Source of the DNA: Candidatus Thalassarchaeaceae archaeon | GTDB lineage: Archaea > Thermoplasmatota > Poseidoniia > Poseidoniales > Thalassarchaeaceae | Length of the DNA stretch: 44,866 nucleotides | Direction of reading: 5' to 3' | Assembly (NCBI GenBank): GCA_029940695.1 | Contig: JAPYUP010000011.1 | Location: 1-44,866 of the forward strand | Shown: positions 17,200 through 25,210 of the stretch, in pieces | How positions within the stretch are numbered: position 1 is the stretch's first letter | Layout: every line of letters starts with the position of its first letter | Notes under the pieces: model-generated | Database searches by the model: none | Told to the model about the DNA's origin: nothing | Seen by the model: only the letters and a program-made list of their open reading frames with translations | Translations under genes and position numbers: made by a program

Positions 17200-18360
17200 A
17201 TGCGTCCACAGGTCATGGTGCGATTCTCGGACCGTGCCAACAGCATCCGCCCGACAGGCGTGCGCAGGATGTTCGACATGGCGGGCGACGACGCCGTGCA
17301 GTTCGGGCTCGGCGAACCCGACTTTCAACCCCCTCCAATCGCTATCGAGGCATTCACCAGAGCCATGGAAGAAGGGAAGAACAAGTACACTTCCACGGCC
17401 GGCCTGCCCGCACTGCGCAGCAAGATAGCTGAGATGTGGCACAACCGTATTCCAGATCTCGACGAATCGAACGTTTGCATTACTATGAGTGGTACAAATG
17501 CCATCCTGGACGTCTTCCTCGCAATCGTAAGTCCCGGCGACAATGTCCTCCTCCCCGAGCCGTACTTCCCTCTCTACCCGTCTGACGTAGTGATTTGCGG
17601 GGGCGAGCCGAATCTCTATCCTTGTACCTTCGAAAATGGCTTCGTACCTAAAATCGAGGACCTAGAGGCTAAGGTCGACGATTGCACTGTCGCCATCCTC
17701 TATAACTTTCCCAGCAATCCCACTGGGGGCAACGTCACCGAGGGCCAGAGGGACGAACTGGTGGAGTTCGCCCGGAAACACGATCTGTGGCTCATCACCG
17801 ATGAGGTCTATGACAGAATCGTCTACGATGGCCCGCACGTCTCATTCCTAGGTGCTGGCTACGACAACGTGGTCATGGTCCAGTCTTTCTCCAAGACCTT
17901 CGCGATGACCGGATGGAGGGTCGGTTACCTCCTATCTCCTAATCTGGGTATGATGAAGGAACTTACCAAGATGCAGTATTACGTGACTGCATGCAGTAAC
18001 GATGCCATGCAATACGCTGTCCTAGAGGCTCTTGTCGAGTCTCCGGGCTACCCCGAGATAATGTGCGCCGAGTTCAAGGCTCGACGAGACCTGATTTGCG
18101 AGCGCCTCAATGCTATGCCTGGAGTTTCCTGCCACGTCCCAACCGGAGCCTTCTATGTTTTCCCCAAGGTCGAGGTCCCAGGAATGACTAGCAAAGAAAT
18201 CGCCATGAAACTACTAGATGGGGGGGTCCTCTGCTCCCCAGGTACCGCGTTCGGAGATGCCGGCGAGGGCCACCTGAGATTCGCATACACCATCGGCCGC
18301 GAGGACATCTCACTGGGCATGGATAGGGTCGAGAAAGTGTTGAAGGAACTAAGGGGTTGA
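17200..18360 (+). CDS. Class I PLP-dependent aminotransferase
   Basis: The 386-residue cytosolic enzyme has GLGEPDF near the N terminus, NKYTSTAGLPALR, NFPSNPTGG and TDEVYDRIVYDG. The PLP lysine is Lys232 in SFSKTFAMTGWRVGY, and a C-terminal LRFAYTIGRED contains the carboxylate-binding Arg. It most likely transfers amino groups between an amino acid such as aspartate or an aromatic or branched amino acid and 2-oxoglutarate. The exact donor cannot be fixed from sequence alone. ATG 17200 is used; ATG 17215 (MVRFSDRANSI) is equally plausible. No clear ribosome site precedes either. The glutamate synthase in this window would recycle its 2-oxoglutarate/glutamate pair. Confidence 0.92.
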   Translation: MRPQVMVRFSDRANSIRPTGVRRMFDMAGDDAVQFGLGEPDFQPPPIAIEAFTRAMEEGKNKYTSTAGLPALRSKIAEMWHNRIPDLDESNVCITMSGTNAILDVFLAIVSPGDNVLLPEPYFPLYPSDVVICGGEPNLYPCTFENGFVPKIEDLEAKVDDCTVAILYNFPSNPTGGNVTEGQRDELVEFARKHDLWLITDEVYDRIVYDGPHVSFLGAGYDNVVMVQSFSKTFAMTGWRVGYLLSPNLGMMKELTKMQYYVTACSNDAMQYAVLEALVESPGYPEIMCAEFKARRDLICERLNAMPGVSCHVPTGAFYVFPKVEVPGMTSKEIAMKLLDGGVLCSPGTAFGDAGEGHLRFAYTIGREDISLGMDRVEKVLKELRG

Positions 18361-18363
18361 TTC

Positions 18364-18627
18364 ATGTTCCAATTCTTTGCTAGCGCCATAGTTGGTTTGG
18401 GTTGCTTTGCAATTTCGTTTTGGGTTCCGAAGTCAGGCATAATCGCGCTGAAGAGCCTCCATACGGGTGCTTTACTTCTCTTGACTTCCGGTGCTGCCCT
18501 GTACTTGATTGGTCCGAACCCCCTCGCCTTCGGCCTCTTCCTAGGATCGGGGTGGTCGTTGTTGAACCAGCTGGTAGACGAGGCCTTTTCCGAACAGGGC
18601 TCGTTCAGTCTTCATCAAACAGGCTGA
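18364..18627 (+). CDS. Small three-helix membrane protein of unknown function
   Basis: The protein has 87 residues with three hydrophobic segments (about 2-21, 25-47 and 50-67) separated by very short loops. The family is not recognised. It begins three bases after the aminotransferase stop with AAGGGG upstream, so it is probably translated from the same transcript. Its last 23 bases overlap the 3' end of the convergent membrane protein gene. No cysteine or charged motif hints at a function. Confidence 0.55.
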   Translation: MFQFFASAIVGLGCFAISFWVPKSGIIALKSLHTGALLLLTSGAALYLIGPNPLAFGLFLGSGWSLLNQLVDEAFSEQGSFSLHQTG

Positions 18628-19735
18628 ACGGCAGGTCAATCATCCTGCTACTCTCTCTCTTCTCTCCGGCTTCGGCCTCCCCCTCCCCCTCTTGGTCGCC
18701 ATCCCCCACATCTCCGTCCGAGATTTCCGGAAAGCCCTCCAACGTGGATGTACCCTCCTCGCTCGGTGCCTCGAGCTGCATGCCTCTTAGGGACTCTAGC
18801 CTCTCCTCCTGACCCATCATCCATTCCGGCATGGACTTGGATCCCCCCAATACGGAAATCGTGGTGAAAGTCGCCATTGGAAGAACAGAAATTGCCACAA
18901 TGTAATCGAGGATTGCGGTTTCGGGGACCTCGGCTTCGGGGGCAACGGCTTGGAGGATGACCTTCTCCAACTGCATCTCGTGCCACTGGGAGTAATCCAC
19001 ATTCAGCCATGAGAGGGTAACCATGAGCACGATTCTGGCTACAATCCAATAGAGGAATATTGGGAGTACCCACGACAATTTGGACACACGCCAAATCACA
19101 TTCCTGAACATTGCCGCGATTCCCACTAAATGCCATGAGATTGCAGGGTGTACTCTAACTGAAATCCACAGGGCGATGATGTAACCTGCCATGCCGAGTT
19201 CGAAGGCTGTGTTCGGCTTGATCATCGTCTCGGGAACCCCCTCTATGATTGCCAGAGGCACAGCGATGAGTATGGCCTGCATGGGCACGGCGAGCAGCTG
19301 GAGACCACCGTGAATGGCCATGAGGTCGTGTTGTCCCGCCCTGCTCTTATGGTGTACCAGCCTTGCCATCTTCCCATAGGGACTAGCGAACAAGGAGAGT
19401 CTGGCCCTATCTACTAGCTCCGGGTCGTTCCTCATCCTACTCAGTCCAAGGAATGGCAGCCACCCCCCTTGGTTGGAGACGAAGAATGGCCTGTATCCAC
19501 CAATAACGAGGGCTAGGGCAATCGAAATCAAGCCATAAGACAGCCCGGCGATGAAGATCCAGTGAAACAGTCCAGTTCGAATCCCGATGGTCGAATTCTG
19601 GTAATCTATGTCCGGGAGGTAGGTCAAGGAGAACAGGATGATGGGGGCCAGAGTGACTTGGCCCACAACTATGGACGCAAGCAGCAACCTCTTCAGAAGG
19701 ATTGCCCGGTTAACCATGTTCGCACGTCTCACCAT
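18605..19735 (-). CDS. Multi-pass membrane protein with an acidic cytoplasmic tail, unknown family
   Basis: The protein has 376 residues with six to seven hydrophobic segments between about 14 and 305. The last 70 residues are rich in Glu, Asp and Gly (GDVGDGDQEGEGEAEAGE) and end in SLFDED. A loop around residues 85-130 carries conserved-looking FFVSNQGGWLPFLGLSRMR. I do not recognise a family; a Yip1-like arrangement was considered but no defining motif is seen. ATG 19735 is used, and ATG 19717 is an alternative. The gene is divergent from the giant surface protein with about 140 bases between starts. Confidence 0.65.
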   Translation of the reverse strand: MVRRANMVNRAILLKRLLLASIVVGQVTLAPIILFSLTYLPDIDYQNSTIGIRTGLFHWIFIAGLSYGLISIALALVIGGYRPFFVSNQGGWLPFLGLSRMRNDPELVDRARLSLFASPYGKMARLVHHKSRAGQHDLMAIHGGLQLLAVPMQAILIAVPLAIIEGVPETMIKPNTAFELGMAGYIIALWISVRVHPAISWHLVGIAAMFRNVIWRVSKLSWVLPIFLYWIVARIVLMVTLSWLNVDYSQWHEMQLEKVILQAVAPEAEVPETAILDYIVAISVLPMATFTTISVLGGSKSMPEWMMGQEERLESLRGMQLEAPSEEGTSTLEGFPEISDGDVGDGDQEGEGEAEAGEKRESSRMIDLPFSLFDED

Positions 19736-19875
19736 GGTACCATAAGCCCTTCATTGGGAGACGGTGCGGATTCCGCAGTTATCTCATGCATCTTCGCAGG
19801 CCGCCCCCTCTCCAGACACCGCCGAACTTTACTCCCATACCTTCTTACACGGAAGATTTTCGCAATTTAATATCC

Positions 19876-22800
19876 ATGAGAACCGCCTCTGCACTCTCAC
19901 TCGTCTCACTTCTTCTCATGATGAGCCTCTCCCATCTCGCCTTCGTTGTTCCCGTCGAAGAAGAAAGAGCCCACGCAGTCGCCCCGAAGAGCAACCCTGT
20001 AGATTTCGAGGTCACTGGAATCGAGATTGGGAATAGCACTCTGTCAGCGAGGCAATGGGAACAACCTGACTCGAGCATTACCGAGTACATGACCAAGGGC
20101 GAGATAATTCAGATAAACGTGACTTTCAATCAGGGGGGCGTCGACCCCTCTCCTATTACTGCCGTCGCCACTCTTGAAATCTGGCACCCCATTGGCGTTG
20201 TAATCAAGGAATGGAATTTCAACATCACTCTCGCTGCCAGCCAGTCCGTGAGGGAGACCTTCATCTGGAACCCGTCTTCAGCCCACAGCTCGCTGAATGA
20301 TGACGGTTGGTTGAGTGGGGGCGTGACTATCAGAGGAACTGTAGATGCTGGAATTGGGATAGACGGAGACGACTCGAACGACCTCTTTGAGAGAGATGTG
20401 CCTATCGCTCTATGGTTCGATGCAATGGAGAACGGCTTCTGTGACGACGAGGGCTTCGAGGGCAAGTTCTGCACGAACAACCCAGTGGGATATGGGAGGC
20501 CGACTTGGTACGGTGCGGGGTACGAACTCGACGGGTATGCCGCAGATAACGACTTCCCGACGGGGACATGGAGAATGGAGAACATTTCTAGCGAGACCGA
20601 GGAATGGCATTGGAAGGTTTCGGGAGCCAATGACAACTACGCCTCGAACCGCTTCGATAGGCTCCGTTGGGCATGGCAGAGGTACAACAACCAGGACGGC
20701 TGCGCGGATGGGGTCTGGGGAAACGGATACAGCCACGGCCTTGGCTATGGTGAGTACGACTCCACCGTGTCCTCAATCCACGGTTCCAACCTCTGCTTGG
20801 TCAAGCTCCAGAGCCCACTGTTGTACTCCATTCAGATTGCAACCGATGCTTGGGGCGAGATGGCTGCCGGTGATACGATAATGCTGGAGACAAGCTCCGG
20901 ACAGAGCATAGAGTACCTCAACTACACCGCCCAGAACTTGTCCACGACCGAGGGAGACTGGACCCGGTTGGTCTGGAACGCCACCGGCCTCCACCAAGCA
21001 GAGGGATTCTCCGTGTCCCTCCTCTTCCAATCCGACTCCTCCTTTGCGAACGAGGGCATTCACATCGATTCCTTCATTGTATTCGCAATCGAGCGCTACC
21101 CTGAGTATACTCTCGATGCCCGGTGCTCCTTCCCCGACAATTATGGGGGTACTATGGTCTACGACCCCGACTCGGAGGGTGGCAACACCGTCCTAGTCGA
21201 GGCCGCCGACCCCAATCCCCCGTCAATCCACTGCCACATATTCAACAGGGGCTACATCGACATCACCTTGTGGTTCTACACGGAGGTCTCCAACAGATCC
21301 TGGATGTTCGACTACCCACTTCGAATCGACTCGAACAATATAATCGATCATGACAATTTCGTCAAGTCCAACATCATCAAAGCTAGGACCCACACCGATA
21401 CTTGGTTCAATCTCTCCATACCCGATGGTGCCGATGTCCAGGATCTGGTGTGGTATGTCTGGATAAACGACGGTGTCCTCAATAACACGAACAAGTACGA
21501 GGTCATCCTTCCTGTCAGTGTCGAATCGACATACAGGATGACACTAAAGCAGAAGACTCTGGCTAACCCCGCTGCGTCAATCTTGCCAGGGGACAAGGCG
21601 AATATCACGATGGACCTGAAGAACACCGGCAACCAATACTCGTCTTGGGACTTGGGCGGCTATTTCTCAGATAACCGCTTCACCTCAGAGAATGTCAAAT
21701 GGTACGAGATAGGAGGGGGCGAGATCGTCAGGCTGAACCTGACCCCAGTGGAGGAGATTTCTCTGAACGCCGAAATCACAATCCCCTCGGGCATGGATCC
21801 CGGGACATATTCTCTCGAACTATTGGTCGACCCGCGTCTTCCAAACACCTACCAAGCTTCTTCGTTATTGCAGATTGAGGTCCCCGTGTACCACGACCTA
21901 GCGATTGCTCCTGTCAAGAACGCCATACTCGCGCCCGCGAACGGCGAGCAGAACAACATTCAGATCTTCCTCTTCAACTATGGCAATACAGAGGAGACTT
22001 TCGACATCAGAATCGACACCGACAACTGGCGCTTGCTCGCCGATGTCAGCTCCCATACGGTGACTATGGAGGCCAACGGAGGGCAGACTACGGTCTCGTT
22101 GCTGCTTCCGATGCCCAAGGGGGTGGCGAACGGAACCTACAGGGTCACCATTGTTGCCACCAGTCAGTCTGATCAGACATACCAGTCCGCGGCCAACTTC
22201 TACCTGACGGTTCCCGTGACCAACCTAGTAGAAGTCGAGGATCGAGACCTGTCCGAAGAAGTCTTCGCTGCTGGAACTGACGCTAGAACCCTGAAGTGGG
22301 AGATCTGGAACACTGGCAACGTCGATGACGCCTTCACCATCGACCTGTCATTCGCATCAGACGTCTCCGCATTCTCATCCGGCCTTTCTGGTGGCAGGAC
22401 TCCCTTCATCGCCCCCGGCTCCTCATACAACCTGAGCGTGAGCTACTCTTTCGACTCCGGCGTTGACGGCACGCGAGTCATCACGTTGCGAGCTACTAGC
22501 ATAGAATCGGGGCTCTATAGCGAGGGTGAAGCCAAGTTCGATGTTGGCACCGTCGGATACCTCCTCACTCTCCCACCTTTGCCCTCTTCCGATGCGATGC
22601 ACATTACTGAATCGGGAGACGATTACTCCCTCGTTTACACTGTCCGTAGCGCCCATCCAGAGCTAGACCAGCAAATCAGAGCGGAGGTCGAACTGGGAAA
22701 CCAGTGGACCATCTATAGCGCTAGGATCGCCGAAGAAGACAGGAACTTCGTGCTGAAGGCCGGCGAGAGCAGGAACGTGACCATACACTTGGACGTCAGG

Positions 22801-23406
22801 GAGGAAAACTTGGAAAACCTGCAGGAAAACTTGGTCGAATTCAACGTTACTCTGATGGTCATCAGCGAATTGGACACTACTAGCAAGACAACGCAGATTA
22901 CATTGGTCAAGCCAGTGCCAATCCAAGAAGGACCCGACGTCGAAGAGGTCGCGTGGCAGGGCGCGAATTACATCCTGATTGCCGTCGGCCTTGCTATCAT
23001 TATCGCCGTATTGATCGTGACTTTCAGGGTCTTTCGGAGCGCGAGGTCTCCTCTGGAGGAGGTGTCAACGCTTGGCGATTACAAGATGACGGTCGATGGC
23101 TGGGACGGAACGAAATTCGAAGAGGATCAACTGCCATCGGCAGACGACATCGCAAATTCGATGTACGGGGGCTCAAAGGAGCTTTTTGAACAGCCCCCTC
23201 CCATCGCATCAACCGCTGACGAACCTCCTCCCTCGCCTCCCGATGAACCCACCCCTCCACCCTCGTCTGAACCCTCACCGCAAACTCCCGCGCTCTCCGC
23301 CCCCGTTGCGCCCCCGCTTCCGGAGAGCGGCCTTCCCGAGGGATGGACTATGGAGCAGTGGCAGCATTACGGCCAGAGGTGGCTCGACTCCCTGAAGGAC
23401 GAGTGA
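19876..23406 (+). CDS. Giant cell-surface protein with NEW3/CARDB-like beta domains, one helix and a Pro-rich cytoplasmic tail
   Basis: The protein has 1176 residues starting at ATG 19876, where a signal peptide MRTASALSLVSLLLMMSLS begins. An upstream in-frame ATG (19786) would add 30 residues unlike a signal peptide. The extracellular part has a jelly-roll-like domain (about 150-410) and then several repeated Ig-like modules. Their phrases, such as LKNTGNQYSSWDLG, LFNYGNTEETFDI and WNTGNVDDAFTIDL, are typical of NEW3/CARDB domains in archaeal surface proteins. A transmembrane helix follows near residue 1060 (NYILIAVGLAIIIAVLIV). The cytoplasmic tail is Pro-rich and ends in GLPEGWTMEQWQHYGQRW. 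It may take part in the cell envelope or in binding polymers; no catalytic motif was found. Confidence 0.8.
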   Translation: MRTASALSLVSLLLMMSLSHLAFVVPVEEERAHAVAPKSNPVDFEVTGIEIGNSTLSARQWEQPDSSITEYMTKGEIIQINVTFNQGGVDPSPITAVATLEIWHPIGVVIKEWNFNITLAASQSVRETFIWNPSSAHSSLNDDGWLSGGVTIRGTVDAGIGIDGDDSNDLFERDVPIALWFDAMENGFCDDEGFEGKFCTNNPVGYGRPTWYGAGYELDGYAADNDFPTGTWRMENISSETEEWHWKVSGANDNYASNRFDRLRWAWQRYNNQDGCADGVWGNGYSHGLGYGEYDSTVSSIHGSNLCLVKLQSPLLYSIQIATDAWGEMAAGDTIMLETSSGQSIEYLNYTAQNLSTTEGDWTRLVWNATGLHQAEGFSVSLLFQSDSSFANEGIHIDSFIVFAIERYPEYTLDARCSFPDNYGGTMVYDPDSEGGNTVLVEAADPNPPSIHCHIFNRGYIDITLWFYTEVSNRSWMFDYPLRIDSNNIIDHDNFVKSNIIKARTHTDTWFNLSIPDGADVQDLVWYVWINDGVLNNTNKYEVILPVSVESTYRMTLKQKTLANPAASILPGDKANITMDLKNTGNQYSSWDLGGYFSDNRFTSENVKWYEIGGGEIVRLNLTPVEEISLNAEITIPSGMDPGTYSLELLVDPRLPNTYQASSLLQIEVPVYHDLAIAPVKNAILAPANGEQNNIQIFLFNYGNTEETFDIRIDTDNWRLLADVSSHTVTMEANGGQTTVSLLLPMPKGVANGTYRVTIVATSQSDQTYQSAANFYLTVPVTNLVEVEDRDLSEEVFAAGTDARTLKWEIWNTGNVDDAFTIDLSFASDVSAFSSGLSGGRTPFIAPGSSYNLSVSYSFDSGVDGTRVITLRATSIESGLYSEGEAKFDVGTVGYLLTLPPLPSSDAMHITESGDDYSLVYTVRSAHPELDQQIRAEVELGNQWTIYSARIAEEDRNFVLKAGESRNVTIHLDVREENLENLQENLVEFNVTLMVISELDTTSKTTQITLVKPVPIQEGPDVEEVAWQGANYILIAVGLAIIIAVLIVTFRVFRSARSPLEEVSTLGDYKMTVDGWDGTKFEEDQLPSADDIANSMYGGSKELFEQPPPIASTADEPPPSPPDEPTPPPSSEPSPQTPALSAPVAPPLPESGLPEGWTMEQWQHYGQRWLDSLKDE

Positions 23407-23495
23407 GGGCAAATAATGTGCAACAGTGATGGTGTGGGAGACCTTATGACCCCCCTTCGGGTGCCCGGGTCGCCGAATTCAGGAGTGTGATTTTC

Positions 23496-25106
23496 ATGTA
23501 CGATGGCCATCAGCCGATTTTCATCATGAAGGAAGGTACAACCAGAACCAGCGGCAAGAGCGCTCAGAGCAACAACATCGCTGCTGCGAAAGCGGTCGCC
23601 GACGCCGTCCGCTCGACTCTGGGACCGAAGGGAATGGACAAGATGCTGGTCGACACCATGGGGGACGTCGTCATCACCAACGACGGTGCGACAATCCTCA
23701 AGGAGATGGATATAGAACATCCCGCTGCAAAGATGATCATTGAGATCGCCAAGACCCAAGACCAGCATTGCCATGACGGCACTACGAGCGCGGTAGTGAT
23801 TGCTGGCGAGTTACTCAAGAGGAGCGAGGACTTAGTCGAGCAGAACGTGCATCCCACCGTCATCTGCGAGGGCTTCAGGCTCGCTTCCGACAAGGCTGTC
23901 GAGTTGATTGACGCCCACGGCGTCGACGTCGACGAGAAGATGCTGGGCGAGGTCGCTAAGACTGCCCTCACGGGCAAGAGCGCGGGCGCAGTGAAGGAAT
24001 TCCTTTCCGAGATCAGCGTGAGAGCGGTGCTCGCAGTGACTCAGCAAGACGATGGCGAAGTCATCGTCGACCTCGATGATATCAAGGTCCAGAAGAAGCA
24101 AGGAGGCTCGATTCGCGACAGCGCTCTAGTCGACGGCATCATCCTCGACAAGGAGCGCGTGCACAGTGGCATGCCTCGCTCGGTCTCTGAGGCGAGAATC
24201 GCTTTGGTCAACTCGGCAATAGAGGTAAAGAAGACCGAGGTCGATGCGAAGATCCAGATTACTGACCCCAACATGCTCTCCCAGTTCCTCGACGAGGAGG
24301 AGCAGTTCCTGCGCTCCCTAGTCGACAAGATTCAAGCATCCGGTGCGAATGTCGTCATCTGTCAGAAGGGGATTGACGACTTGGCCCAGCACTATATGGC
24401 CAAGGCGGGAATTTTCGCGATTAGGCGCGCCAAGAAGAGTGACATGGAAGCCCTCTCAAAGGCCACTGGCGGACGCATTGTTACCAACATCGATGACCTT
24501 TCTGCAGATGATCTAGGATCGGCTGCGAAGGTCGACGAGCGGAAGATCGGCGATTCGGACATGGTGTTCGTAGAGGGTTGCCCCGAGGCGAAGAGCGTCT
24601 CCGTCCTTCTTCGAGGGGGTACGGAACACGTCGTCGACGAGGTCAAGCGCGCCTTCGAGGATGCGATCGGCGTAGTTGCTGTGGCTCACGAGGACGGTTC
24701 GGTCCTCACCGGCGGCGGCTCTGTGGTCGCCGCGCTGAGCCGTGACCTGCGCTCGTACGCAGAGGGCATCGGCGGCAGAGAGCAGATGGCTATCGAGGCA
24801 TTCTCCAGCGCCCTCGAGGTGATTCCCCGGACACTCGCCGAGAATGCCGGACTCGACCCAGTGAACACGATTATCGACCTTAGGAAGGCGCACTCCGAGG
24901 GCAAGTCCAAACACGGTGTCAATGTCTTCGACGGAGGTGTTGCCGACATGAGTAAGGCCAATGTCTTCGAACCAAGCAGAGTGGTCGAGCAGGCCATTCA
25001 GAGCGCCTCAGAGACTGCTGTGATGATTCTCAGGATTGACGATGTCATCTCCAGCAAGAGCGCAGGTCCGATGGGCGAGGGCGAGTTCGACGGCATGGAC
25101 ATGTGA
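23496..25106 (+). CDS. thsA: Thermosome subunit (group II chaperonin)
   Basis: The 536-residue protein refolds proteins in an ATP-driven double ring in the cytoplasm. Signature motifs are [57 protein letters not shown], and [13 protein letters not shown] near the C terminus. The usual GDGTT reads HDGTT here (Asp94 kept). The C terminus ends [10 protein letters not shown] and lacks a long GGM-repeat tail. ATG 23496 is chosen because AGGAG (23481-23485) lies ten bases before it; a GTG at 23487 would be too close to this site. The roughly 90 bases upstream contain a GC hairpin, GACCC pairing with GGGTC around 23448-23472, in the likely leader. Confidence 0.95.
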   Translation: MYDGHQPIFIMKEGTTRTSGKSAQSNNIAAAKAVADAVRSTLGPKGMDKMLVDTMGDVVITNDGATILKEMDIEHPAAKMIIEIAKTQDQHCHDGTTSAVVIAGELLKRSEDLVEQNVHPTVICEGFRLASDKAVELIDAHGVDVDEKMLGEVAKTALTGKSAGAVKEFLSEISVRAVLAVTQQDDGEVIVDLDDIKVQKKQGGSIRDSALVDGIILDKERVHSGMPRSVSEARIALVNSAIEVKKTEVDAKIQITDPNMLSQFLDEEEQFLRSLVDKIQASGANVVICQKGIDDLAQHYMAKAGIFAIRRAKKSDMEALSKATGGRIVTNIDDLSADDLGSAAKVDERKIGDSDMVFVEGCPEAKSVSVLLRGGTEHVVDEVKRAFEDAIGVVAVAHEDGSVLTGGGSVVAALSRDLRSYAEGIGGREQMAIEAFSSALEVIPRTLAENAGLDPVNTIIDLRKAHSEGKSKHGVNVFDGGVADMSKANVFEPSRVVEQAIQSASETAVMILRIDDVISSKSAGPMGEGEFDGMDM

Positions 25107-25210
25107 GTCCGAACCGCAGGAGTCCCTTACATTAGTCAGTCAGCCTGCCCGATGAGCATGTTCAATAATCTGTTATCAGTGGCAGAACCACTCATAGAGG
25201 AGCAGTACGC

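Noticed and set aside
19786-19875. Thirty extra residues before the signal peptide of the giant surface protein
   Set aside because: They are not like a signal peptide, and the ATG at 19876 gives a textbook one.
23448-23472. Hairpin before the thermosome gene, considered as an RNA thermosensor
   Set aside because: It does not include the ribosome site AGGAG, and the transcription start is unknown.
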